Of a stretch of DNA of 6,487 nt, positions 1-6,317 are shown in pieces (the first letter of the stretch is position 1; the number at the start of each line of letters is the position of its first letter). Both the position numbers and the translations under genes were made by a program. The notes under the pieces were generated by a model. The model was not told the origin of the DNA. It searched no databases and saw nothing but the letters and a program-made list of their open reading frames with translations. Source of the stretch: Planctomycetales bacterium (GTDB lineage: Bacteria; Planctomycetota; Planctomycetia; Isosphaerales; Isosphaeraceae); assembly GCA_027451455.1 (NCBI GenBank), contig DAIDJI010000328.1, positions 1 through 6,487 on the forward strand. Direction: 5' to 3'.

Positions 1-284
1 GCGCCGACGATCGAATCGGCCTGGTCGACGCCCACGCGCTCGTACAGGACGCCCTCGGGCTCGACCTTCACCAGCGGCCCCTCGGAGCAAAGCCGCAGGC
101 AGCCGACCTCGCGGACGTCGACGCGATCGCCGAGCCCGGCCCCCTCGGCCGCGGCGCGGAGCCGGCCCGCGACCTCGCGCGACCGCGAGGCCAGGCAGGC
201 CGACGCCGTGCAGACGCGGACCTGCACTGGCCGGCGCTCCGACCGCTCGGCCTCCACGATCGACCGAAGCTCATTCTGATCCAT
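1..284 (-). CDS. hoxF: HoxF, diaphorase subunit of NAD-linked bidirectional [NiFe] hydrogenase, N-terminal part (runs off left edge)
   Basis: Only the first 95 or so residues are in the window. They form a thioredoxin-like 2Fe-2S domain: C25 and C30 in VCTASAC, then C62 and C66 in GCLRLCSEGPLVKVEP, which is the C-x4-C...C-x3-C cluster-binding pattern. In this family the domain precedes the NuoF-like part that binds FMN, NAD(H) and a 4Fe-4S cluster; that part would lie beyond base 1. HoxF is the NAD(H)-reacting subunit that passes electrons to or from the hydrogenase subunits HoxY/HoxH through HoxU. The ATG at 284 overlaps the end of hoxE by 14 bp, so the two are probably translationally coupled; only a weak GGAAG lies about 10 bases upstream. 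Alternatives are the related flavoprotein of a formate dehydrogenase (FdsB) or of an NADP-reducing [FeFe] hydrogenase (HndC). The neighbouring HoxE-like protein favours hoxF. Family assignment is firm; the exact enzyme complex is inference. Confidence 0.82.
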   Translation of the reverse strand, partial: MDQNELRSIVEAERSERRPVQVRVCTASACLASRSREVAGRLRAAAEGAGLGDRVDVREVGCLRLCSEGPLVKVEPEGVLYERVGVDQADSIVG

Positions 285-804
285 GATGATCCCACTTCCG
301 GATGCGATCGAGGGTCGACTCCTCCGTCTGCCCGCCCTCGGCGTTGCCGTCGAAGACGACCACCGGGGCAATCCCGCAGGCCCCTACGCACCGCGCCACC
401 TCCAGCGAAATCTGACCGTCCGGAGTGGTCCCACCAGGTACGGCGCCGGTTTCTGATTCAATCGCCGCGATCAGGCGGTCGACTCCGCGGACGTAGCAGG
501 CCGTCCCGGTGCAGACGACGCACGTATGCTCGCCGCGCGGCGCCAGCGTGAACAGATGATAGAACGTCGCCACTCCGTAGACCCGGCTCGGCGGCAGCTT
601 CAGCCCGTGGGCGATGTAGTGGAGCAGGTCAGTGCGCAGGTAGCCGAAATGCTCCTGCGCCGCGTGCAGGACCTCGATCAGGGCGTCCTGCTCGAACGCG
701 TGCTTCTGCATCGCCTCGTCGATCCGGGCGAAGCGATCGTCGCCGCTCGGGTGCGTGCCGGGGCTCGCCTCATCCTGGCCGACCGCCGTCGTCGGGGCGT
801 TCAC
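271..804 (-). CDS. hoxE: HoxE, 2Fe-2S diaphorase subunit of bidirectional [NiFe] hydrogenase (NuoE family)
   Basis: A complete 177-residue NuoE-family protein, close to the usual length of HoxE (about 160-175). Family hallmarks read clearly: FGYLRTDLLHYIAHGLKLP at residues 53-71, SRVYGVATFYHLF at 73-85, and four 2Fe-2S ligands C98, C103 (CTGTAC) and C139, C143 (CVGAC). C95 is an extra cysteine just before the first pair. The wording around these motifs (GEHTCVVCTGTACYVRG, GIAPVVVFDG) is that of cyanobacterial-type HoxE rather than respiratory NuoE. HoxE joins HoxF and HoxU as the NAD(P)H-oxidising diaphorase part of a cytoplasmic bidirectional hydrogenase. The start is a GTG at 804 with GGAGG 10 bases upstream; a stop lies in frame at 859-861, and the next ATG (codon 32) would cut into the conserved helical region. 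It is the first gene of the operon and overlaps hoxF. FdsG or HndA are less likely relatives. Confidence 0.88.
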   Translation of the reverse strand: MNAPTTAVGQDEASPGTHPSGDDRFARIDEAMQKHAFEQDALIEVLHAAQEHFGYLRTDLLHYIAHGLKLPPSRVYGVATFYHLFTLAPRGEHTCVVCTGTACYVRGVDRLIAAIESETGAVPGGTTPDGQISLEVARCVGACGIAPVVVFDGNAEGGQTEESTLDRIRKWDHHGSE

Positions 805-860
805 GATCCGAGGCCCTCCGTGCGGGTCCGATCCCCGACGGGCTCCGGGGTATGCGTGTC

Positions 861-888
861 AGTATAGCCGACCGCGGCCCCGACGCAA
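861..888 (-). promoter_or_regulatory. Sigma70-like promoter for the hoxEF operon
   Basis: On the minus strand, TTGCGT (883-888) is followed after 16 bases by TATACT (861-866), a five-of-six match to the -10 consensus. Transcription would begin near 853-855, giving an untranslated leader of about 50 bases before the hoxE GTG at 804 and its GGAGG. The AT-rich -10 stands out in very GC-rich surroundings. The -35 is only a partial match (TTG). The promoter sits in the 268-bp gap shared with the divergent beta-helix gene; I found no equally good promoter facing that gene. No operator for a known hydrogenase regulator was recognised. Confidence 0.5.
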
Positions 889-1072
889 GAATCGTGTCCG
901 GTCCCCGGCCCGGCCGGCAATGACCATAACGTGGGGCGAGGCCGCGAGTGCGATCCGATCCGGCCCTCGCCGCCCCCGAAGACCCGACGGACACCGATCG
1001 GCCGAGAGGGCCGGCGCGGGGACGATCTCCGTGCGTTCCGCGCCTCCGGCCGCGAACCCCGAGGAAACTCCG

Positions 1073-2539
1073 ATGATTCGATGGAACTCGTCCCGATCCG
1101 GCCGCCGGATCTCGCGCCATCTCCGCCCGACGACGGAATCCCTGGAAGGCCGGCTGGCACTTTCGACCGCGTTCATCACTGTGACGTCCGCCTCCGACAC
1201 CCCCTCATCCGACGTGCCGGCCCAGGTCGCGACCCCTGGTGGCTTCACCGGCTCGGCCGATGTCATCTCGCTCCGCCAGGCAATCCAGCTCGCCGATGCG
1301 GTCCCGTCGGGTACGTCGGTCCAGATTGACTTCAACATACCGGCCGGTGGCGCTTCGCCGACCCTCGAACCGACCTCGCCGCTCCCGACGATCACCCGGC
1401 CGGTAACGATCGACGGACTCAGTCAGTCCCAGAACATGGGCCAGGAGGGTGCCGAGCCGGTCCTGCTCGACGGCGTTTCTGCCCCGGACGCCGATGGGCT
1501 CGTCTTCTCCTCGGGTGCCTCGGGGAGCGTGGTCGAGGGGCTGGGCGTGACCAATTTCGGCGGAGTCGGGCTGCACTTCGAGGGCGCCTCGAACGTCCAG
1601 GTGGTCAACGACGCGGTCGGATTCTCCTACAACGTGCAGTCGGACACCATCCACATCGCCCCCAATCGGTACGGCGTCGAGTTCGACGGCGGCTCGGGCG
1701 AGACGATCAACAACGACGTCCTTTCGGGCAACACGATCGATGGCCTGAGGCTCATCGGAACCTCAAACAGCACGGTTGAGAACACGTCGATCGGTTCGAT
1801 CGACGCGGCGGGCTTCGGGTATGACTCGTCCGGCTGGTCCGTCGGCAACGGCGGCGTGGACCACTACGGGAGCGGTCTCTACATCGACAACGGGTCGTAT
1901 AACACCGTTACCAACGACATCATCGCGAACAACGGGACCTACGGCATCCTGATTTCCGGACCGTCTTCCCTCGGCAACCAGGTCACCAACAGCAAGATCG
2001 GCACCGACCCGACCGGCTACCTGGCCCAGCCCAACATGACCGGGCTGGAGATCAACGGGGGAGCCAGCTACAACGTCGCCTCGAACAACGTCATCTCGGG
2101 GAATAGCTGGGACGGCGTCGAGATCTCGGGCTCGGGGACGATCGAGGATGAGCTGATCGGCAACGCCATCGGCATGAGCGCCGACCTGACCACCTGGGTT
2201 GCCAACTGGAACGGCATCCAGATCGACAACAACGCCGCGTATGCCTTCGTGTACAACAACACGATCTCGGGTAACTCCTCCGATGGTGTCTTCCTCGCCC
2301 AGACACAATACGACGACCTCGAGGAGAACCAGGTCGGCCTGGGCATCTACGGGACCCCGGCGGGGAACGGGAACTACGGGATTATTCTGGTCGATGGCTC
2401 GGTCGACAACACCATTTACAACAACAACATCCAGTACAACGGATGGGAAGGGCTCATCACGGTGAATGCCTGGTGGGACAACAGTTTCTATTACAACAAC
2501 GTCGTGAACAACGGGGGCAGCAACCTGCACCTCGGTTGA
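1073..2539 (+). CDS. Extracellular right-handed beta-helix repeat protein with planctomycete LExR-type N-terminus
   Basis: A 488-residue protein. The N-terminus is basic (MIRWNSSRSGRRISRHLRP) and leads into ESLEGRLALS at 22-31, the planctomycete export-associated motif, so the protein is probably extracellular or cell-surface. Residues 64-74 (VISLRQAIQLA) and 109-118 (RPVTIDGLSQ) form the entry to a beta-helix as in CSLREA/polymorphic-outer-membrane-type proteins. From about 138 onward come parallel beta-helix rungs, rich in Asn and Gly (NDVLSGN, NDIIANN, NNVISGN, NNTISGN). The helix runs to the last residues (NLHLG); there is no C-terminal anchor, dockerin or stalk. The start at 1073 is chosen because GAGGA lies 7 bases upstream and because it places the LEGR motif at the usual distance from the N-terminus; the frame is open from 755 but that extension is not protein-like. 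Family functions range from polysaccharide binding or cleavage to surface adhesion. No catalytic motif was recognised, so function is unknown. Confidence 0.85.
   Translation: MIRWNSSRSGRRISRHLRPTTESLEGRLALSTAFITVTSASDTPSSDVPAQVATPGGFTGSADVISLRQAIQLADAVPSGTSVQIDFNIPAGGASPTLEPTSPLPTITRPVTIDGLSQSQNMGQEGAEPVLLDGVSAPDADGLVFSSGASGSVVEGLGVTNFGGVGLHFEGASNVQVVNDAVGFSYNVQSDTIHIAPNRYGVEFDGGSGETINNDVLSGNTIDGLRLIGTSNSTVENTSIGSIDAAGFGYDSSGWSVGNGGVDHYGSGLYIDNGSYNTVTNDIIANNGTYGILISGPSSLGNQVTNSKIGTDPTGYLAQPNMTGLEINGGASYNVASNNVISGNSWDGVEISGSGTIEDELIGNAIGMSADLTTWVANWNGIQIDNNAAYAFVYNNTISGNSSDGVFLAQTQYDDLEENQVGLGIYGTPAGNGNYGIILVDGSVDNTIYNNNIQYNGWEGLITVNAWWDNSFYYNNVVNNGGSNLHLG
1712..2536 (+). repeat. Protein-level repeat of about 57 residues inside the beta-helix gene
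   Basis: Four units and one partial unit begin at codons 214, 281, 338, 395 and 450 (DNA 1712, 1913, 2084, 2255, 2420). Spacings are 67, 57, 57 and 55 residues. Each unit opens with an N-[ND]-x-I-x-x-N rung followed by a [DE]G or YG and a hydrophobic strand. It then has an x-IG or VGLG rung and a third N-x-x-G-[IL]-x-I rung ending before the next NN. The first unit carries about 10 extra residues around 249-262. The repeat is diverged in sequence, so it is seen in the protein rather than as DNA direct repeats. Each unit probably makes roughly two to three turns of the beta-helix. Confidence 0.6.
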
Positions 2540-2555
2540 TCGCGAGGTACGACTG

Positions 2556-2585
2556 GGCCTGGCGTCCACCACCTCAACCCAGGCC
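2556..2585. terminator. Possible bidirectional terminator hairpin between convergent genes
   Basis: GGCCTGG (2556-2562) can pair with CCAGGCC (2579-2585) around a 16-base loop. It lies in the 34-bp gap between the beta-helix stop (2539) and the sedolisin stop (2574-2576), overlapping the last codons of the latter. The stem is short, the loop is large and there is no T-run on either side, so this is suggestive only. Confidence 0.25.
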
Positions 2586-5525
2586 GATCTGCTTGCCACC
2601 CCGAGCGATCAGGTAGGTCGCCGCGCTTCCGAGGACCGCCGGCCCGACCGTGAGCTGGCCACCGTTGGGGAACTTCGGAGCGCCCGCCAGTTCGACGATC
2701 ACCGAATCGGTCGCGGGCGGGACCATCACGGCGAGTATCGCGACTGGTCGCAAGACGCGAACCCGCCGATGCCCTGCCCTCCGTATTGCGATCATCTCGA
2801 CCCGGTAATTCGAGAGGTCGGAGACGGCCGACGCCGAGGGCGCGCCCTGGAATTGAAGTGTGAACCCGGAGAGCGTCACCTTGCCAACCGGTCGTCCTCG
2901 ACGGTTGAATCGCCGTTGGTAAACCGGCTGCTCGGCCACAATCGCAAGAGGAGCCAGACCGCCCGATGTCGGCGAGGTCGGCCCCGTGGGCGAGGTCGCG
3001 GCCTGGATGGCAATCGCGACGGTCGCGGCGGTGCCGCTGACCGCCGCATCGGCGACGGCCAGCGCGTAGCCGGCGGCCGGTCCGACCAGCGTCAATCCGG
3101 AGAAGGTCGCCAGTCCATTGACCACCGGCGCCGCGAGGTTGCCTCCGAGGACCGCACCGGCCGGTCCACCCGCCAGTGCGATGACGGCCGTCCCGCCGTT
3201 GACCGGAGTGCCCGATGAGTCAACCACGCGGACGCTCAGACTGAACGGCACGCCAGCGGCGACGCTCGGTGGCGGTGGCGACTGGATCACCACCGCGCCC
3301 CCGAGTTGATAGCTCGCCAGCGCGGGGACGATCAGGTTGGCAACTGGAGTGCCGAGTCCGGTCGCCAGGTCGTAGCCAGGTCCGGCCGGGGCGCCGTTGT
3401 TCCCGTTGACGATGTCGTGGAAATCGGACGAGGGCAGCGAATAGAGAGCGGGGAGGGTCTGCGTAGGACCACTCAGCGGCGAGGCGCCGAACAGGGCGCG
3501 GCCCTGGTCGGCGATCGCGATCAGCCCGGCCCAGATCGGAGCAGCGGCACTGGTTCCGGCGTCGCCGAGCCAGCCGACCGCATTCGATGAGACCGACGAG
3601 CCGGCAAGCGTGCTGGTGAAAACGTCGTACGGCTGGGCCGAGCCCGAGTCGATCGAGACGTCGGGCAGCGCCCGCGCACCGGTTGGGTCAAGCGACGAGG
3701 GAACAACGCCCGCCTGCCAGCTCGGTTGCGGCTCGACCGAGCTGAGTCCACCACCACCACCGCCGTAGATCCCGCTCGTCGTCCCGCTCCCCCACGCAAC
3801 CTCGCCCGTGGGGCCGGTCCCGGGGTAGATCCCCGAACTGCCTATGGTCACCGAGGTCACGCCCACAGCCAGCACATTTGGTGAGGCGGCTGGGTAGTCG
3901 GCGACAGCCTGATTCGTCCCGCTCGCGTAAATCCCCGAGTCGCCCGCCGCGACAACGAACGTGACCCCGGGGACGTTCAAGGTCGCGTCGATGGCCGACT
4001 GGCTCACGCCCATCGAGGCCACCGACGACTCGGGAAGACCGTAGCTAAGGCTCACGACCGAGACCCCCGGAATCTGCGCCGCCTGTCGCATCGCGGCCAT
4101 CAGGTTCTGGAACGAGATGACCGAGTCGTACGGATCGTAGGCCGAATTCACCACGACGATCGAGGCGCCCGGAGCGATCGCGTGCGCCCATTCAACGTCC
4201 AGCGACGCCTCACCCACAATCGAGAGATTTTGGGTCGTTGACCCATACTCGTTAACGATCTGAAAACCCGGAGGCGCGGGAATGCCGAAGTAACTGTCGA
4301 AGGTGGCAAGATCGGCGGCCAGGGTCGGATCGATGCCCTCCTCGACAATTGCGATCGTCTGGCCGGTGCCGTTGCCGACGATCATGCCGCCGCCGGGCGA
4401 GCTCAGCGCGATCTGGTTGATACCGTACGCCGACCGAAGCTCTGCCGGCGTCACCTGCCCGCTGAACAACGAAAGCTCACCGGCGGTCGTGTAGCCGCCT
4501 GAGACAGAATCGCTGAAAGCCAGCTCGTTTGAGCCGTTGACAACCTGGAACGCAATCCCGACCGGTCTCGCAGATCCTCTTGAGACCGGATCGGCGAGGA
4601 AGGCCGAGAGCGTCCCGTTGATGTGGATGATCCCCGACCCGCCGCCGTAGAGCGACGAGTCAGAGGCAGCCAGCAAGAAGTTATCCTGCGCGTCGACCGT
4701 GATCGCCGAACTCTGGATATTCGGGATGGCCGTGAGGCCGAGGTTCGGCAGAAAGGGCGAGGGCCCCACACCCTGGTCGAACGTGATACCAAGCCCAACC
4801 GCGACGTGGATTGTCGTCGAAGTCCCGGGGACCTGATAGGGGAGCGTCGTCAGCACGGTCCCTTTTGAGTCAACCGCCACGCCGCCGGGGGTCGCCAGTC
4901 CGTCGATCGTCGACGAATCGGCCAGGACCGTCGCGGCGCCGGTCGAGCTGGCGTAGGTCACACGGACGACGAGGTCCTCGCCACCGACCTGCACGGCAGC
5001 CACCAGCGAATCGCCGTACACGCCGAAGTCGCCGAAGGTGGCACCCGCGAGGCTCAACGGGCCCGAGAGGCTGCCGGTGGTGCCCGTCTGGATGTCGTAA
5101 GCCCTCGACGTGTCGGCACTGTAGTTGGAGAGGTTGTCGACCAGCGTGCCGGCGCCGGTCGTCGGATCGATCGACTCCAGCTCGCCGTCGGGGAGCAATT
5201 CGAGGAGGTCGCCGGCGGCGACCGATGGGATCGCGGACGATGGCCCCGCCAGTACCAGCGCGCCGGGCGAACCGGGCGACGTGAAGAGTGTGGAATTGAT
5301 GGGCGATCCGCCGCCGTCCATCTCGGCGATCGCCTGCTGCTGCGGGCCAGTCGTACTGGAGTTGTCGTAGCTGACAAAGACACGGCCCGAGGTATCGATC
5401 GCGATCCCGTTGATTCCAGAGAAAGTGTAAAGGCTGCTGAGGACGACCCGATCCTCGAGCCCGTGGAAGAACGGGCGGAGGCGCCGGGACCGTCGGGCAT
5501 CGGCGGTTCGCGATCGGGGGAACAT
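2574..5525 (-). CDS. Secreted sedolisin (S53 serine-carboxyl peptidase) with N-terminal beta-propeller-like region and C-terminal beta-sandwich domains
   Basis: A 983-residue predicted extracellular endopeptidase. The N-terminus is basic and ends in GLEDRVVLS (22-30), the same export-associated motif as the neighbouring gene. Residues about 30-345 contain repeated strands of SMP-30/NHL type (GINGIAIDTSGRVFVS 37-52, PGGVAVDSKGTVLTT 213-227, SSAITVDAQDNFLLAA 272-287). The S53 domain spans about 357-740, opening with TPAELRSAYGI. Its catalytic set is complete: E439 and D443 in GEASLDVEWAH, oxyanion D529 in AAGDSG, and nucleophile S659 in GTSAAAPIWAGL. Calcium ligands are D704, I705, G715, G717 and D719. 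These correspond to sedolisin E80, D84, D170, S287 and D328/I329/G344/G346/D348. An Ig-like (Big_1-type) domain follows at about 745-842, then a Ser/Pro/Thr linker and a C-terminal sandwich (864-983) with GFTLQFQGAPSASAVSDLSNYRV. No typical Pro-kumamolisin propeptide was recognised. ATG at 5525 is preceded by GAGGG at a rather long 11 bases. Confidence 0.9.
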   Translation of the reverse strand: MFPRSRTADARRSRRLRPFFHGLEDRVVLSSLYTFSGINGIAIDTSGRVFVSYDNSSTTGPQQQAIAEMDGGGSPINSTLFTSPGSPGALVLAGPSSAIPSVAAGDLLELLPDGELESIDPTTGAGTLVDNLSNYSADTSRAYDIQTGTTGSLSGPLSLAGATFGDFGVYGDSLVAAVQVGGEDLVVRVTYASSTGAATVLADSSTIDGLATPGGVAVDSKGTVLTTLPYQVPGTSTTIHVAVGLGITFDQGVGPSPFLPNLGLTAIPNIQSSAITVDAQDNFLLAASDSSLYGGGSGIIHINGTLSAFLADPVSRGSARPVGIAFQVVNGSNELAFSDSVSGGYTTAGELSLFSGQVTPAELRSAYGINQIALSSPGGGMIVGNGTGQTIAIVEEGIDPTLAADLATFDSYFGIPAPPGFQIVNEYGSTTQNLSIVGEASLDVEWAHAIAPGASIVVVNSAYDPYDSVISFQNLMAAMRQAAQIPGVSVVSLSYGLPESSVASMGVSQSAIDATLNVPGVTFVVAAGDSGIYASGTNQAVADYPAASPNVLAVGVTSVTIGSSGIYPGTGPTGEVAWGSGTTSGIYGGGGGGLSSVEPQPSWQAGVVPSSLDPTGARALPDVSIDSGSAQPYDVFTSTLAGSSVSSNAVGWLGDAGTSAAAPIWAGLIAIADQGRALFGASPLSGPTQTLPALYSLPSSDFHDIVNGNNGAPAGPGYDLATGLGTPVANLIVPALASYQLGGAVVIQSPPPPSVAAGVPFSLSVRVVDSSGTPVNGGTAVIALAGGPAGAVLGGNLAAPVVNGLATFSGLTLVGPAAGYALAVADAAVSGTAATVAIAIQAATSPTGPTSPTSGGLAPLAIVAEQPVYQRRFNRRGRPVGKVTLSGFTLQFQGAPSASAVSDLSNYRVEMIAIRRAGHRRVRVLRPVAILAVMVPPATDSVIVELAGAPKFPNGGQLTVGPAVLGSAATYLIARGGKQIGLG

Positions 5526-5827
5526 GGCTTCGTCGACCCTCGCGTTGCACTCTCACGGATGTCCGTACGAACGGCCGCGGCACGGCGGCAGCGATCGGTC
5601 GGATTCCTGGGTGTCCACCTCCGACCCCGGACCCGAACCTAAGCGACCTACCTTAATCGTAGCACACCGGACCGAGCGTGCGTGCCTGCCTCCCGGCTCA
5701 CCGTTCTTATCCCGGCGGCACATATGTTGCGGGCCTGTCAAGAAGCCTGGGGCCTCGGAGATCCTGGGTCGGGCTGCGGTGCGAGGTCCGAGGACCTCCG
5801 GATCGAACAACAGGGAGGTGGATGCCG
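5526..5827. other. Intergenic region between the sedolisin gene and the gene remnants
   Basis: About 300 bases upstream of both the leftward sedolisin gene and the rightward remnant. Reading frames here are short and arginine/proline-rich, with no domain that I recognise. Two locally AT-richer patches (about 5653-5672 and 5718-5730) could hold promoter elements, but no convincing -35/-10 pair was found in either direction. A perfect inverted repeat at 5783-5798 and the ribosome binding site at 5813-5818 are the only distinct sites. Confidence 0.5.
5783..5798. repeat. Perfect 7-bp inverted repeat upstream of the plus-strand remnant
   Basis: GAGGTCC (5783-5789) and GGACCTC (5792-5798) are exact reverse complements separated by GA. 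The dyad ends 14 bases before the GGGAGG ribosome binding site and 29 bases before the ATG at 5828. It could be a regulator-binding operator, or a small hairpin in the leader RNA with a four-base loop. No T-run follows, which argues against a terminator. Function is not known. Confidence 0.4.
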
Positions 5828-6220
5828 ATGGATCGTCGAGAGATGCTGGGGATCGTGGGCGCCGGAACCGCGGAGATGCTGGCGATGGGCGGCACCGCTC
5901 GCGCGGGCGGCGGCGAGCAACCGCAGGCTGGCCGCTTACGCGGTATCGGTGGGCTTGCTCTTCACCAACCATGCGGCGGCTTTCGCTCGGCTCGCTCGGG
6001 CCTCGGACGGGACCTTCAAGTCGGCAGGGATTTGCGGGCCCAGTGCCAGATAGCCCAGCAGGGTCGCGACCTCGTCGGACTCGAAATGCGGAGGGGCCGG
6101 TTTCTGGGGGATGCGGACGACCAGACCCAGAACCCATCGGTTTCCTGGTGCCGCATGAGATGCCCGGCGATCCGCCATAGTACCTCTTACCACGGAAAAG
6201 GCCAGCTCACCAACGTCTAG
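5828..6220 (+). pseudogene. Probable truncated gene: signal-like N-terminus of an exported planctomycete protein, remainder lost
   Basis: GGGAGG at 5813-5818 stands 9 bases before ATG 5828, an excellent initiation site. The first 30 or so residues (MDRREMLGIVGAGTAEMLAM, then GGTARAGG) look like a Tat-type or Sec-type export N-terminus: Arg pair, hydrophobic stretch, small residues before a likely A-R-A cleavage site. I have an impression that planctomycete four-helix-bundle copper-binding proteins (DUF326) begin this way, but the Cys/His-rich helices of that family are absent. From about residue 33 to the stop at 6220 the frame is Arg/Gly/Gln-rich with no domain. That part coincides with a minus-strand gene remnant, so it is probably not evolved as protein on this strand. 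An intact 130-residue exported protein of unknown function is the alternative. An in-frame ATG at 5822 is less well spaced. Confidence 0.4.
5894..6186 (-). pseudogene. Frameshifted remnant of a prenyltransferase/squalene-cyclase-type repeat protein
   Basis: Two minus-strand frames join into one plausible protein. The first (6186 down to about 6093) reads LMRHQETDGFWVWSS then NRP, which resembles the HQxxDGSW core of alpha-alpha toroid (squalene cyclase/prenyltransferase) repeats. A one-base shift near 6086-6096 is needed to continue into PPHFESDEVATLLGYLALGP and then SRAKAAAWLVKSKPTDTA. A TAA stop at 5936-5938 interrupts, after which the same frame continues with AASLRLLAAARAS. This is typical of how the family goes on if the stop replaced a CAA glutamine codon. 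Upstream, a TAA at 6187-6189 closes the first frame. With one frameshift, at least one internal stop and no start, it is best read as a decayed fragment. Assignment rests on motif memory rather than an alignment. A short genuine gene using the ATG at 6226 (96 residues, stop at 5936) is a weaker alternative. Confidence 0.45.
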
Positions 6221-6317
6221 CCGCACATCGACTGGAGCCCGCGGCCCCAGGTCGGTGCGAGACCAGCCTGGCCGTCGGGGGGATCTGGTCGGGTCGCGGC
6301 GACGGGAGGCGCGAGAA

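Noticed and set aside
755..1072. In-frame upstream extension of the beta-helix gene (start at 755 or at ATG 920)
   Set aside because: The extension is Arg/Pro-rich without protein-like pattern, overlaps the start of hoxE and its promoter, and would bury the LEGR motif far inside the protein. ATG 1073 has a good ribosome binding site.
1763..2599. 278-codon open frame antisense to the beta-helix gene
   Set aside because: Val/Asp/Arg-rich shadow frame caused by the GC-rich codon bias and Asn/Gly repeats of the real gene; no recognisable domain or ribosome binding site.
3748..3762. Short CCA triplet run resembling a microsatellite
   Set aside because: It encodes the poly-Gly stretch (residues 588-593) in the glycine-rich loop that sedolisins normally have before the (x)P-W-Q segment; four triplets is not unusual.
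4870..5583. 237-codon minus-strand frame overlapping the start of the sedolisin gene
   Set aside because: Arg-rich frame-shifted shadow of the sedolisin coding sequence on the same strand; no domain pattern.
5641..5730. Possible promoters in the AT-richer patches upstream of the sedolisin gene and of the plus-strand remnant
   Set aside because: TACGAT-like (minus) and TATGTT-like (plus) hexamers exist but no acceptable -35 element lies 16-18 bases upstream of either.
5553..6137. 194-codon minus-strand open frame across the right-hand intergenic region
   Set aside because: Composition is Arg/Pro/Ser-rich typical of chance frames in GC-rich DNA, and a different minus-strand frame shows the protein-like motifs in 5894-6186.
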